Below are positions 34,851 through 44,604 of a stretch of 48,924 nt of DNA, piece after piece. The stretch is from Clostridium sp. (GTDB lineage: Bacteria; Bacillota; Clostridia; Lachnospirales; Lachnospiraceae): the NCBI GenBank assembly GCA_023663815.1, contig JAMPGS010000005.1, positions 1 to 48,924 on the forward strand. Reading direction: 5' to 3'. Every line of letters starts with the position of its first letter. Within the stretch, counting starts at the first letter, position 1. The notes under the pieces are model-generated. The model worked only from the letters and a program-made list of their open reading frames with translations. It was not told the DNA's origin and ran no database searches. A program made the translations under genes and the position numbers.

Positions 34851-36095
34851 TCAAATATTCTTCGAGCGGTCCCGTATGGAATCCCGATATTCCTTCGGGG
34901 TGGTTCCAATGTACTTTTTAAAAGTCTTGGTAAAATAATTAACGTCGGGAATCCCGCAGTACTGCGCGATGGTCTGTATCTGCATGGACGTGGTGTTTAA
35001 AAGGGAGACCGCATGGCGTATGCGCTTCCTGTTGACATATTCCGTGAGGGTGCTGCCGGTTTCCTTTTTAAAGAGGGTGGACAGGTAGCTGGAATTGACG
35101 TTTAAAAGCCGCGCTTGGCTGTTGAGGCTTAAGTCGGCGGTCAAATCCGAATCGATTTGCGTCAAAACCTTCTGTACCAGCAGGGAGTAGCCCTTCATGG
35201 AGTGGTTCTGCACCAGCAGGCAGTAGTTGTGTATCATTTCCCTGCTCAAGAGATCCACAGCCTTTGGGGAAACGCAAAGCTCGATTTTTTTGGCGTACTT
35301 TGAGGAAAGCCGGTCGATGTACAGAGGATGAACCGCCGCGGATTCGGCGGCCTTCCGAAGCAGAGTATTTAAAACAATAGTGTAATTTTTTTTGTCCCGA
35401 AGGGAATCCGTGAGACGCTGTTCCATCTGGCGGGAGCTGAAAGAGTTAAGAAAAACGTCGGCCTTGTGAATCTGCCCGGAGGCAACCGCCTTAATCAGCT
35501 CGTTCTCGTCGGCATAGCGTTTTTCCAAAACCTTCATGGAAAGAAAAGGATCCGCGGGCTTTTGAATATTCAGCTCCGCGTTTGCCAGCTCGTAGTCGTG
35601 AATGGCGGTGTCCGAGATATCCTGCAGGGAAAAATTTTCTTCATTTTCCCAGAGCGTCGTTCCCAAGGTATAGAGAATGGTAAACAGCGCGCTCTCATCC
35701 CGAAGAAGCGGGACTTCCTGATAATATTTTTCCAATTGAAGGAGTATTTCAGGAGGATAAGAAAATTTACCGAAGGTTTCAACTAGGACGTCCGGCGTGA
35801 TTACCGTCTGGGTATAAGGGCCGATAATGGCGAAATCGTTTTCCGCGTTAGGAATACGAAAAAAAATATAGTAGCACAAAGAAAAATCCGCGACCCGGTA
35901 AATCGTGTTCGGATGGCAGATGTCCGCAAGTTTTTTAAAAATTTCTGGGTAATCAAAATTGGGTAAAAGCAGTTGCCGCAGCCCAAAATCCAAAGGAGAA
36001 AACGGTAAGGTTAAAGGACTTTTCACTGTGACAAAAGATAAGTGAAAATTGCCCAAAAGTGTTTTTACAAAACCAATTTCCGCGTCGTATTTCAT
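34851..36095 (-). CDS. AraC family transcriptional regulator
   Basis: A 414-residue regulator on the minus strand. The last 100 residues carry the double helix-turn-helix of the AraC family (NSQARLLNVNSSYLSTLFKK and MQIQTIAQYCGIPDVNYFTKTFKKYIGTTPKEYR). The N-terminal 300 residues are a poorly conserved sensor part, similar in architecture to regulators next to sugar loci in Lachnospiraceae. The ATG at 36095 has AGGGGTG seven bases upstream; an in-frame upstream start at 36140 lacks one. It is divergent from the GH2 gene and most likely activates that locus. Confidence 0.9.
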   Translation of the reverse strand: MKYDAEIGFVKTLLGNFHLSFVTVKSPLTLPFSPLDFGLRQLLLPNFDYPEIFKKLADICHPNTIYRVADFSLCYYIFFRIPNAENDFAIIGPYTQTVITPDVLVETFGKFSYPPEILLQLEKYYQEVPLLRDESALFTILYTLGTTLWENEENFSLQDISDTAIHDYELANAELNIQKPADPFLSMKVLEKRYADENELIKAVASGQIHKADVFLNSFSSRQMEQRLTDSLRDKKNYTIVLNTLLRKAAESAAVHPLYIDRLSSKYAKKIELCVSPKAVDLLSREMIHNYCLLVQNHSMKGYSLLVQKVLTQIDSDLTADLSLNSQARLLNVNSSYLSTLFKKETGSTLTEYVNRKRIRHAVSLLNTTSMQIQTIAQYCGIPDVNYFTKTFKKYIGTTPKEYRDSIRDRSKNI

Positions 36096-36157
36096 AAAAG
36101 TCACCCCTTTATTCGTTTGTCCAAGTTCCGCTGAAAACACACGGATACCAGCTATTT

Positions 36158-36185
36158 ATTTTATACATAATTTGAAAAAAATCAA
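36158..36185 (-). promoter_or_regulatory. Candidate promoter of the AraC gene
   Basis: On the minus strand TTGATT (36185-36180) and TAAAAT (36163-36158) are separated by 16 bp. Confidence 0.45.
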
Positions 36186-36350
36186 GGAATTCTAAAAATA
36201 GTCCTACAAATCCCAAAAATCATCACTATAAAAGAAATTATAAACAAACTATAATAAATAAATAAATTTTTAATATGAGTATTAGGTTTATTATGCTTAA
36301 TTTTCAAAAAAACAACAAAATCCGGTGAATTATTATAAAAAATTTACATA

Positions 36351-36378
36351 TTGCCATATTTTTCTAGGCGAATATAAT
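36351..36378 (+). promoter_or_regulatory. Promoter of the GH2 operon
   Basis: TTGCCA (36351-36356), 16-bp spacer and TATAAT (36373-36378). The 36141-36350 gap is very A/T rich (with ATAAATAAATAAA near 36255), the likely site of AraC control. No clear operator pair is visible. Confidence 0.55.
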
Positions 36379-36419
36379 GGAAAAATTGATAATATCATAA
36401 AATTAGGAGGATGAGAGCA

Positions 36420-38687
36420 ATGCGAGAAGTAATTAATCTGAATCAGGATTGGCGTTTTGTGAAGGAAGACGCCGGACTGCCCGGCGAGCTGCCGGAAAGC
36501 TGGGAAAAAATTGACCTTCCCCACAGTTGGAACGCCATCGACGGACAGGATGGAAACGGAAGCTATGCCCGTCTTAAATGCTGGTATGCTAAGACTTTTA
36601 AGACGCCGAAGCAGCCCCTTTGCGGCGGGAAGGTTTACGTGGAGGTTTTGGCCGCGGGACAGCAGGCGTCCGTCTATGTAAACGGCAAGGAAGCGGTTTA
36701 TCACGAGGGCGGCTATTCCGCGTTTCGGGCGGATATCACCGATTTATGCAAGGAGGACGGAGAAAATCTTCTAGCCATTGCATGCAGCAATGAAAATATG
36801 AGCAATGTGTATCCTCAGTCGGCGGATTTTACATTTTACGGCGGTTTGTACCGGGGCGTAAATTTAATCAGCGTGCCGGAGGCTCATTTTGATTTGGATT
36901 ATTACGGAGGTCCGGGACTTCAGGTTACTCCGAAGCCCTGCGAGAAAGGCGGAGCTACTTTTGAGCTGGCCTCATGGGCGGTAAATACCGACGAGAACTT
37001 TACGGTAATGTACTCCGTAAAGGACGCCGACGGCAAGGAAGTGGCCGGTGCGGTGCGTCCTGCCGATGCTGCGAATGTGGTTGTTTACGTTCCCGATGCG
37101 GTAAAATGGGATATCGACAATCCTTATCTCTACACGGTTACGGCAACCTTGCAGCGGCGCAACGAGGCTTACGACGAGGTGTCCGCACGGGTAGGTGTAA
37201 GAAGTTTTTCCTGCGACCCCGACAAGGGCTTTATCATTAACGGCGTGAAGGTTCCTCTCCGCGGCGTGAGCCGTCATCAGGATAGGCTTTATAAGGGCAA
37301 CGCCTTGACAAAAGAGGACCATTACGAGGATGCAAGGCTTATTAAGGAGCTGGGCGCAAACACAATCCGTCTGGCGCACTATCAACATTCTCAGGACTTT
37401 TACGATGCCTGCGACGAGATGGGCTTTATTATCTGGGCTGAAATTCCCTTTATCAGCGTGATGAGCCCCGACCCTGCGGCGCACCAAAATTGTATCAGTC
37501 AAATGAAAGAGCTGATTATCCAAAATTATAATCATCCTTCCATCTGCTTCTGGGGAATTTCTAACGAGATTCTTATCGGCGGCATTTCCGATAAGCTGGT
37601 GGAGAATCACAAAGAATTAAACGCCCTTGTGAAAGAGCTTGACAAGACAAGGCTTACAACCATTGCCCACGTGTCCATGACGCCGGTGGAGAGCCCTATA
37701 CACGGCATTACCGATGTGGAGAGCTACAACCATTACTTTGGCTGGTACGGCGGAAAGATGGAGGATAACGGTCCTTGGCTTGACAATTTCCACAAGGTTC
37801 ATCCGGAAATCTGTCTTGGCATGTCCGAGTACGGTTGCGAGGGCATCATCACCTACCACGGCCCGAATCCGGCCTGCAAGGATTACAGTGAGGAATATCA
37901 AGCATTGTATCATGAGCATCTGGCAAAGGTGTTCGACGAGCGTCCGTGGATGTGGTCAACCCATGTGTGGAATATGTTTGACTTTGGCTGCGCGGCCCGC
38001 AACGAAGGCGGCGTGGCAGGCAGAAATAATAAGGGGCTTATGACAATCGACCGCAAGACAAAGAAGGACAGCTATTTTATATATCAGGCATATTGGAGCA
38101 AAAAGCCCATGATTCACGTGGCGGGACGCCGTTATGCCCAGCGCGCGGGAGAGACCACGGAAATCAGGGTATACTCCAACCAGCCTAAGGTTGCCCTATA
38201 CTTAAACGATAAATTGGTGGAAGAAAAGTCCGCCGATAAGGTATTTGTATATACCGTTGCTTTGAACGAGGGCTTCAACGTGGTAACAGCCGCTGCCGGG
38301 GATTTGAAGGACAGTATAACATTGGAAAAAGTGGAAAAAGAACCCTCCATTTATGTGCTGCCTGAAGTGAATGAAAGAGCCGAAGGCGTGGCAAACTGGT
38401 TTAAGTTAGCAGGCGATTTGGATTTGAAGGCTCCCATGCAGTTCCCTGAGGGTAAATACAGCGTTAAGGATACCATGGAAGAAATTGCCAAATGTCCTGA
38501 GGCATTGGAAATTGCTTCAAATGCCTTGCAGCTTATCACAAACATGAAAATGAATCCGGGCGAAGGCATGTGGGATATGGGGAAAGCCATGTCTGTTGAA
38601 CAGGTATGCGAGATGATGGGTTCCACGGTACCGGAAGGTTTTCAGGAAAGCATCAACGCAAAATTAATCGAGATTGATAAAGTCTGA
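36420..38687 (+). CDS. Glycoside hydrolase family 2 (beta-galactosidase/glucuronidase-like)
   Basis: A 755-residue GH2 enzyme with no signal peptide. A sugar-binding jelly roll opens it (YVNGKEAVYHEGGYSAFRADIT), then the immunoglobulin-like domain and a TIM barrel with the acid/base Glu383 in GISNEIL and the nucleophile Glu470 in GMSEYG. The last 110 residues (after about 640) are an extra acidic helical extension not seen in plain GH2 enzymes. The start ATG at 36420 has AGGAGG nine bases upstream; the ATG at 36411 is too close. The substrate is unknown; beta-galactoside or beta-glucuronide is likely. Confidence 0.88.
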   Translation: MREVINLNQDWRFVKEDAGLPGELPESWEKIDLPHSWNAIDGQDGNGSYARLKCWYAKTFKTPKQPLCGGKVYVEVLAAGQQASVYVNGKEAVYHEGGYSAFRADITDLCKEDGENLLAIACSNENMSNVYPQSADFTFYGGLYRGVNLISVPEAHFDLDYYGGPGLQVTPKPCEKGGATFELASWAVNTDENFTVMYSVKDADGKEVAGAVRPADAANVVVYVPDAVKWDIDNPYLYTVTATLQRRNEAYDEVSARVGVRSFSCDPDKGFIINGVKVPLRGVSRHQDRLYKGNALTKEDHYEDARLIKELGANTIRLAHYQHSQDFYDACDEMGFIIWAEIPFISVMSPDPAAHQNCISQMKELIIQNYNHPSICFWGISNEILIGGISDKLVENHKELNALVKELDKTRLTTIAHVSMTPVESPIHGITDVESYNHYFGWYGGKMEDNGPWLDNFHKVHPEICLGMSEYGCEGIITYHGPNPACKDYSEEYQALYHEHLAKVFDERPWMWSTHVWNMFDFGCAARNEGGVAGRNNKGLMTIDRKTKKDSYFIYQAYWSKKPMIHVAGRRYAQRAGETTEIRVYSNQPKVALYLNDKLVEEKSADKVFVYTVALNEGFNVVTAAAGDLKDSITLEKVEKEPSIYVLPEVNERAEGVANWFKLAGDLDLKAPMQFPEGKYSVKDTMEEIAKCPEALEIASNALQLITNMKMNPGEGMWDMGKAMSVEQVCEMMGSTVPEGFQESINAKLIEIDKV

Positions 38688-38698
38688 ATCCTGACGGG

Positions 38699-38747
38699 TA
38701 TTCCTGCGGGCGCTGCCGGGATTTAGTAAGGCTTGCCCGCGGGAATA
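38699..38747 (+). promoter_or_regulatory. Long hairpin between the GH2 and symporter genes
   Basis: TATTCC (38699-38704) and GCGGGC (38706-38711) pair with GCCCGC (38735-38740) and GGAATA (38742-38747) with one opposed mismatch. There is no T-tract, so an mRNA processing or stability element is more likely than a terminator. Confidence 0.5.
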
Positions 38748-38768
38748 TCTAGGAAGGGAGAAAGACTT

Positions 38769-40160
38769 GTGACTAAAAAATTGAATAGTTCCGTTCCGGC
38801 GTTTGGAATGAGGGATAAGCTTGGCTATATGTTCGGCGACTTTGGAAATGATTTTACTTTCATTCTGTCATCGTCGTTCATGATGAAGTTTTACACCGAC
38901 GTTATGGGCATTTCCGCCGGAGTGATTGGCATACTGATGATGGCGGCCCGGTTTGTGGACGCTTTCACGGACGTTACCATGGGACAGCTTGTGGACAGAG
39001 CGAAGCCCACGAAGGACGGCAAATTTAAGCCTTGGCTGAAACGGATGTGCGGGCCCGTGGCGATTACGTCGTTTTTGATTTACCAGTCGGGCTTTGCAGA
39101 TAAGAGCTACGGGTTTAAAGTGGCGTGGATGGCCGTTACCTATATTTTGTGGGGCTCCATCTTTTACACAACCGTAAACATTCCCTACGGCTCTATGGCG
39201 TCCGCCGTCTCGGCGGAGGCGAAGGACCGCGCGGAGCTGTCAACATGGAGGACCATAGGAGCCACGCTGGCAGGGCTGGTGATTGGCGTGGGAACGCCTC
39301 TTGCAGCTTACGTGACGGTAGATGGGAATACGGTTCTTTCCGGCTCCCGAATGACAATGATTGCCGGTGTATTCAGCATTTTAGCGATTATCTGCTATCT
39401 GCTCTGCTTCCATTTGGTGAGGGAGCGTGTGCCGGTGGAGGCCAACAACAGGAAATTTAACGCGGCTGGGCTGGCGAAAAGCCTTATCACCAACAGGGCG
39501 TTAATCGGAATCATTGTTGCGGCAATCCTGCTTTTACTTGGGATGCTGGGGATGCAGGGCATGGCTGGTTATGTGTTTCCTAATTATTACGGCTCCGCCA
39601 CGGCGCAATCCCTGTCATCCTTTGTAGGAAGCGCGGCGATGCTGCTTATCTGCGCCCCCTTTGCGGCGCGGCTTTCCACGAAATTTGGGAAGAAAGAGCT
39701 TTCCGTGGTATCCTGCGGATTTGGCGCGCTGGTTTATGTAGTCTGCCTGCTGGTAAGGCCCCAAAACGTCTATGTGTACGTGGTGTTCTTCACGCTGGCT
39801 TACATTGGCCTTGGATTTTTCAACACAGTTATCTGGGCGATGATAACCGATGTGATTGATGACGCGGAGGTGAGAAACGGCGTCCGGGAGGACGGAACAA
39901 TTTATTCTGTTTATTCTTTTGCGAGAAAGCTGGGTCAGGCCTTTTCCTCAGGCATGACGGGCGGTCTTCTTACCATGATTGGATACAGCAAAGAGACGGC
40001 TTTCGAGCCGTCGGTAACCCGCGGGATTTTCAATTTATCCTGCATCATCCCGGCAATCGGGCTGGCGGCCGTGTCCCTTGCGCTTTGGTTTATTTATCCC
40101 TTAGATAAAAAACGGGTGCTGGAAAACGGAGCTGAGCTTGCGCGGCGGAGAGAGATGTAA
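38769..40160 (+). CDS. GPH-family sugar:cation symporter
   Basis: A 463-residue 12-helix major facilitator of the glycoside-pentoside-hexuronide:cation symporter family (MelB type). The N-terminal LGYMFGDFGNDFTFILSSSF and the loop GQLVDRAKPTKDGKFKPWL are typical (the D-x(3-4)-R cation/substrate loop). The likely substrate is the glycan product later cut by the GH2 enzyme. The GTG at 38769 has GGGAG eight bases upstream; earlier starts read into the hairpin. It is the first of two such symporters in this locus. Confidence 0.9.
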   Translation: MTKKLNSSVPAFGMRDKLGYMFGDFGNDFTFILSSSFMMKFYTDVMGISAGVIGILMMAARFVDAFTDVTMGQLVDRAKPTKDGKFKPWLKRMCGPVAITSFLIYQSGFADKSYGFKVAWMAVTYILWGSIFYTTVNIPYGSMASAVSAEAKDRAELSTWRTIGATLAGLVIGVGTPLAAYVTVDGNTVLSGSRMTMIAGVFSILAIICYLLCFHLVRERVPVEANNRKFNAAGLAKSLITNRALIGIIVAAILLLLGMLGMQGMAGYVFPNYYGSATAQSLSSFVGSAAMLLICAPFAARLSTKFGKKELSVVSCGFGALVYVVCLLVRPQNVYVYVVFFTLAYIGLGFFNTVIWAMITDVIDDAEVRNGVREDGTIYSVYSFARKLGQAFSSGMTGGLLTMIGYSKETAFEPSVTRGIFNLSCIIPAIGLAAVSLALWFIYPLDKKRVLENGAELARRREM

Positions 40161-40274
40161 AAACGGCGAAGGCCCGGCGCACGGAAGGATTTGCAGGCGC
40201 AAAGCAATTGAAAATTTTTCAGAAGCAGGTGCGCGGAGGGCTGAAACGGAGCTTGGAATAATAGGGGGAAAGAT

Positions 40275-41114
40275 TTGAGTAAATTATCAGAGTACAAGAA
40301 AAAGAAAGAGTTCCTCATTTGTGTAGACAGCGACGGCTGCGCCATGGACACCATGGACATTAAGCACATCCGCTGCTTTGGTCCCTGCATGGTAACAGAA
40401 TGGGGATTAGAAGAGTGGAAGGAAGAAATACTAAACCGTTGGAATGAGATTAATCTTTACACCATGACAAGAGGAATCAACCGCTACAAGGGCTTGTCCA
40501 TGGCCCTTCAGGAAATCGACGAGAAGTACGCGGCCATAGAGGATTTGGATTCTCTGGTGGGGTGGGCGGAGAAAAGCCCGGAATTGTCCAATGGGGCCTT
40601 GGAGCGCACTCTTGCCGAAAAAGACAGCATTTGCTTGAAAAAAGCCCTGTCATGGAGCAAGGCGGTCAACGAGTCCATCAACGGGCTTGACGACAGCGAG
40701 AAGCTTCCCTTTGAGGGAGTCAAGGACGGGCTGGCCTTTGCCCACGATAAGGTGGACGTTGCCATTGTCAGCAGCGCGAACCTCGACGCGGTGATGGAGG
40801 AGTGGGAGCGTTACGGGCTTTTGCCTCACACGGATATCGTGCTGGCGCAGGACGCCGGGAGCAAGGCATTTTGTATCGGAGAACTCTTAAAAGCGGGGTA
40901 CGATACAGACCATGTATTGATGTGCGGCGACGCGCCGGGGGATTTGGACGCGGCGAAAAAGAACGGAGTTTTTTATTATCCCATTTTAGTGCGCCACGAA
41001 AAGGAATCTTGGGAAGAGTTCCAGACGGAGGCTGTAGGAAGGCTGCTTGAGGGAAGCTACGGCGGAGCTTATCAGCAAAGTAAAATTGAAGCTTTTTTAG
41101 ATAATTTAAAATAA
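40275..41114 (+). CDS. HAD superfamily hydrolase
   Basis: A 279-residue HAD-fold phosphatase-like enzyme. Motif I is VDSDGCAMDT (Asp18 and Asp20), motif II SSANLD, motif III a Lys in AQDAGSKAF, and motif IV GDAPGDLDAA. A helical cap lies between residues 30 and 140. Members in sugar loci often remove phosphate from a sugar phosphate or recycle a by-product; the substrate is unknown. The start is TTG at 40275 behind AGGGGGA. It lies inside the GH2/GH3 locus on the same strand, 115 bp after the symporter. Confidence 0.85.
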   Translation: MSKLSEYKKKKEFLICVDSDGCAMDTMDIKHIRCFGPCMVTEWGLEEWKEEILNRWNEINLYTMTRGINRYKGLSMALQEIDEKYAAIEDLDSLVGWAEKSPELSNGALERTLAEKDSICLKKALSWSKAVNESINGLDDSEKLPFEGVKDGLAFAHDKVDVAIVSSANLDAVMEEWERYGLLPHTDIVLAQDAGSKAFCIGELLKAGYDTDHVLMCGDAPGDLDAAKKNGVFYYPILVRHEKESWEEFQTEAVGRLLEGSYGGAYQQSKIEAFLDNLK

Positions 41115-41144
41115 AGCTAAAGTAAAGAAAGGAGAAAAACACAT

Positions 41145-42920
41145 ATGGTCGATATGAAAGCGAATCCCTTTTATCTGTCCGACGAGGACTGTAAATGGGT
41201 GGAGGACACAATCGCGGGTATGACCCTTGACGAAAAGATTGGGCAGTTGTTTTTTAACATGGGCTCAAGCCGTGAGGAAGATTATCTGAAGATGACGGTG
41301 GACAAATACCATATCGGAGGAATTCGTTACAATCCCGCTACGGCGGACGAGGTTTACGAGCAGAACCGCATCCTGCAGGAAAACAGCAAAATACCGTTGA
41401 TTATCGCCTGCAACACAGAGAACGGCGGAAACGGCGCCTGTGTGGACGGTACGGAAATCGGAAATCAGACGAAGATTGGAGCAACCCGCAATGTGCAGTA
41501 CGCTTATAATTTGGGATATATGGCAAATAAGGAAGCGGCGGCAATCGGATGCAACCTTTCCTTTGCGCCTGTGAGCGATATTCTGTACAACTGGGAAAAT
41601 CCGGTTATCGGGCTCCGCACCTACGGCAACGACGTGGAGCGCGTAATGGAAATGACAAAGGCCTACATGGACGGCGCTCATGCCAATCCCGGCTTTTGCT
41701 GCGCGGCTAAGCACTTCCCCGGAGACGGATTAGACTTCCGCGATCAGCACGTTGCCAACAGCGTAAACGACTATAGCTGCGAGGAATGGGACAATACCTT
41801 TGGAAAGGTGTACCAGAACCTGATTGACAACGGACTGGAAGCTATTATGGCGGGACACATCATGCAGCCTGCCTACACAAGACATTTTAACCCTGAAATT
41901 GCCGACGACGACATTATGCCTGCAACCCTTTCGCCGGAGCTGATTAACGGGCTTCTGCGCACAAAGCTTGGATTTAACGGCATGGTGCTTACGGACGCTT
42001 CCCACATGGTAGGCTTAACCTGCCGCATGAAACGGAAGGATTTGATGCCCGCGGCGATTGCAGCCGGTGTGGATATGTTCCTTTTCTTCAACGATATGGA
42101 TGAAGATTTTGAGAGCATGAAGCAGGGGTATTTGGACGGAAGAATTACCGAGGAGCGTCTCTCTGACGCGCTTCACCGTATCCTTGCCCTCAAAGCCCAC
42201 ATGGGCCTCAACAAGAAAGCGGCGAAAGAGCTTGTTCCTCCCCGCGGGCAGATTCACGAAATCGTTGGCTGCGCGGAGCACAAGGCAATGCAGAAGGAAA
42301 TCGCCGAGAAGGCAATCACCCTTGTTAAATATAAGGATAAGGACGTTCTGCCTCTTACCCCTGAGCGTTACAAACGGATTATGATTGTGTACGTAAAGGG
42401 CTTGGAAGCTCCCGGACTTGGCTCGCTTATGGGTAAAAATAAGGTATCGCCTGCGGAAACTCTGAAGGATAAACTGGTGGCAAAAGGGTTTGACGCATTT
42501 GTCTATGAAAGCCCTATCGAGAAGCTGATGAAGCAGGTGCAGGAGGGCGGCAAGCCTGATATCAATCTTTATTTTGCAGGAAAGAGCGCAATCGCGGACT
42601 TTGTGGCGGGTCAGGATTTGATTATTACCCTTGTAGACATTCCCGGCGGATTCCAGCCTGTGGCAAGACCGGCGTTCGGTATGACAAAGGGCGGCGGCGA
42701 GATTCCGTGGTATGTGTTTGAGCTTCCGGTAATTGTAATCGGCACCAAGCAGCCTTTCGTGCTGGCGGATATTCCGCAGGCCCGGACTTATATCAATACC
42801 TATGACGTTTTGGATTCCACCTTTGACGCTCTGGTAGATAAGCTGTTAGCGGGCGAGGAAGCTTTCGAGGGCCAAGACCCTGTGGATTCCTATTGCGGCG
42901 TGTGGGATACCAGGCTGTAA
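41145..42920 (+). CDS. GH3 N-terminal domain enzyme, beta-N-acetylhexosaminidase-like
   Basis: A 591-residue GH3 enzyme. The NagZ-type active loop is KHFPGDGLDFRDQH (Lys189-His190, Asp200 and His202, the dyad that replaces a usual acid/base), and the nucleophile is Asp284 in MVLTDASHM. The C-terminal 200 residues (about 385-590) form a sandwich-like domain absent from minimal NagZ. Like NagZ it probably removes terminal N-acetylglucosamine or N-acetylgalactosamine, here in the cytoplasm. Partnering a GH2 enzyme suggests a substrate with beta-galactose or uronic acid next to N-acetylhexosamine. Confidence 0.85.
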   Translation: MVDMKANPFYLSDEDCKWVEDTIAGMTLDEKIGQLFFNMGSSREEDYLKMTVDKYHIGGIRYNPATADEVYEQNRILQENSKIPLIIACNTENGGNGACVDGTEIGNQTKIGATRNVQYAYNLGYMANKEAAAIGCNLSFAPVSDILYNWENPVIGLRTYGNDVERVMEMTKAYMDGAHANPGFCCAAKHFPGDGLDFRDQHVANSVNDYSCEEWDNTFGKVYQNLIDNGLEAIMAGHIMQPAYTRHFNPEIADDDIMPATLSPELINGLLRTKLGFNGMVLTDASHMVGLTCRMKRKDLMPAAIAAGVDMFLFFNDMDEDFESMKQGYLDGRITEERLSDALHRILALKAHMGLNKKAAKELVPPRGQIHEIVGCAEHKAMQKEIAEKAITLVKYKDKDVLPLTPERYKRIMIVYVKGLEAPGLGSLMGKNKVSPAETLKDKLVAKGFDAFVYESPIEKLMKQVQEGGKPDINLYFAGKSAIADFVAGQDLIITLVDIPGGFQPVARPAFGMTKGGGEIPWYVFELPVIVIGTKQPFVLADIPQARTYINTYDVLDSTFDALVDKLLAGEEAFEGQDPVDSYCGVWDTRL

Positions 42921-43017
42921 AGGGAAAAGACAGTGAAACATAAGTCTGATTAGAGATTAAAGGGGAATTTTACAAAAGGTAACAATTTAAACTTTTATTA
43001 AGAAGGAGAAACTCAAT

Positions 43018-44505
43018 ATGAAAACTGATACTTCAAAGTATTACGGCGAAAACGGTATCCACCGCGTTCCGTTGTGGCGAATCGGTGGGTTTGCGCTGAA
43101 CAACTCGGCAACAAACCTGTATCTGTTCTTTATGGGATATGTTGCTTACTACTTGACCGGATTCGTTGGAATAGCGGTAGTGCTTGCATCCAGCTTTTCC
43201 ATGATTATGCGTCTGTGGGACGGCGTGACAGACCCTTTCATCGGATTCGTTGTTGATAAGACCAACGGCAAATTCGGTAAGAACCGTCCGTTTATGGTAA
43301 TCGGGCAGGCAATTCTGTGCGTATCCAGTTTTATTTTGTTCCATGTAACCCATAAACTGCCTGAGAATACAACTTTGCGTTTTGTATTCTTCATCATTTT
43401 CTCAATGATTTATTATATTGGCTACACTTTCCAGTGCGTTGTTACCAAGTCGGCGCAGAGCTGTTTAACCAACGATCCGAAGCAGAGGCCTCTGTTTACA
43501 ATTTTTGACGGCGTTTACAATACCGTTATTTTTACCGGCCTTGCAATTTTGGTTGCGCAGATTAGCGCAAAGTACGGCGGCTCTTTCTATGAGGCAGGCT
43601 TCTTCCATGACTTCTGGGTATTTACAGCCATCGCCAGCGCAATCTGTACGGCAATTGCGGTTTACTCCATTGCGCCTAAGGATAGAAGCGAGTTCTTTGG
43701 AACAGGTAAGCCGGTTAAGGTTGGACTGAAGGATTACTGGGATACCTTAAAAGGGAACCGCGCTATCCAGATGCTGGTTGTATCCGCATCTACCGATAAG
43801 CTTGCGTCCTCCGCAAGAACAAGCGCCGTTACGGCGGTTATGTTCGGCGTTGTTGCCGGTAACTTTGCCCTTTACGGAATCTTAAGCGGATTTACATCCG
43901 TTCCCACAACTATCCTGCTGATTCTTGGTGTTGGCGGTCTTGCAACCACTCTTGGACAGAGGAAAGCTATGCTGATTGGTTCCTGGGGTGAAATTATTAT
44001 CTGCGCGCTGCTGTCGGTTCTCTGGCTGGTGGGCGATCCCACAAGTATGGACAATGGAAACGGCGGCCTTGCGTTTGGCTTCTTTACCATTGCTTACATC
44101 GTGCTGACAGTCCTTATGGGCGGCTTCCAAGGCGTTGCCGGAAACATCGTTATTCCGATGACGGCGGACTGCGCGGACTACGAAGTATACCGTACCGGTA
44201 AGTATGTGCCCGGTATGATGGGAACGCTGTTCAGCTTTGTTGATAAGATTATTTCCTCTCTGGCTCCCATGATTGCAGGTTTGATGTTCTCCGCAATCGG
44301 ATTTAAGGAAGCGCTTCCCGATGCAACGTCACCGTACAGCACCTCCTTACATTATGTAGGCGTGTTCCTTATGTACGGCATGATTATTCTGGGCTGTCTG
44401 TGCAATGTTATCGCTCTGAAGTTCTATCCGCTTACGAAAGAGAAGATGGAAGAGATTCAGGGAGAAATCGCGGCAATCAAAGCAAAGGCTATGCAGGAAG
44501 GATAA
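43018..44505 (+). CDS. Second GPH-family sugar:cation symporter
   Basis: A 495-residue, 12-helix protein of the same symporter family as the protein at 38769 but only distantly related to it. The cation loop is DGVTDPFIGFVVDKTNGKFGKNRPFM, cited as residues 69-94. Its C-terminal half has DCADYEVYRTGKYVPGMM, a common GPH segment. It ends the operon, with a strong terminator at 44605-44634. AAGAAGGAG precedes the ATG. Confidence 0.9.
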   Translation: MKTDTSKYYGENGIHRVPLWRIGGFALNNSATNLYLFFMGYVAYYLTGFVGIAVVLASSFSMIMRLWDGVTDPFIGFVVDKTNGKFGKNRPFMVIGQAILCVSSFILFHVTHKLPENTTLRFVFFIIFSMIYYIGYTFQCVVTKSAQSCLTNDPKQRPLFTIFDGVYNTVIFTGLAILVAQISAKYGGSFYEAGFFHDFWVFTAIASAICTAIAVYSIAPKDRSEFFGTGKPVKVGLKDYWDTLKGNRAIQMLVVSASTDKLASSARTSAVTAVMFGVVAGNFALYGILSGFTSVPTTILLILGVGGLATTLGQRKAMLIGSWGEIIICALLSVLWLVGDPTSMDNGNGGLAFGFFTIAYIVLTVLMGGFQGVAGNIVIPMTADCADYEVYRTGKYVPGMMGTLFSFVDKIISSLAPMIAGLMFSAIGFKEALPDATSPYSTSLHYVGVFLMYGMIILGCLCNVIALKFYPLTKEKMEEIQGEIAAIKAKAMQEG

Positions 44506-44604
44506 TTATAGTTTACGGGTAAATATGGTTTATACAGTTTATACATAAATACGGTTGTAAACGTATATGATAAGAGAGAATCCGAAACAGAAATTATCAT
44601 AATT

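Noticed and set aside
40161..40274. Gap between the first symporter and the HAD gene
   Set aside because: I looked for a promoter, terminator or repeat and saw none that is convincing.
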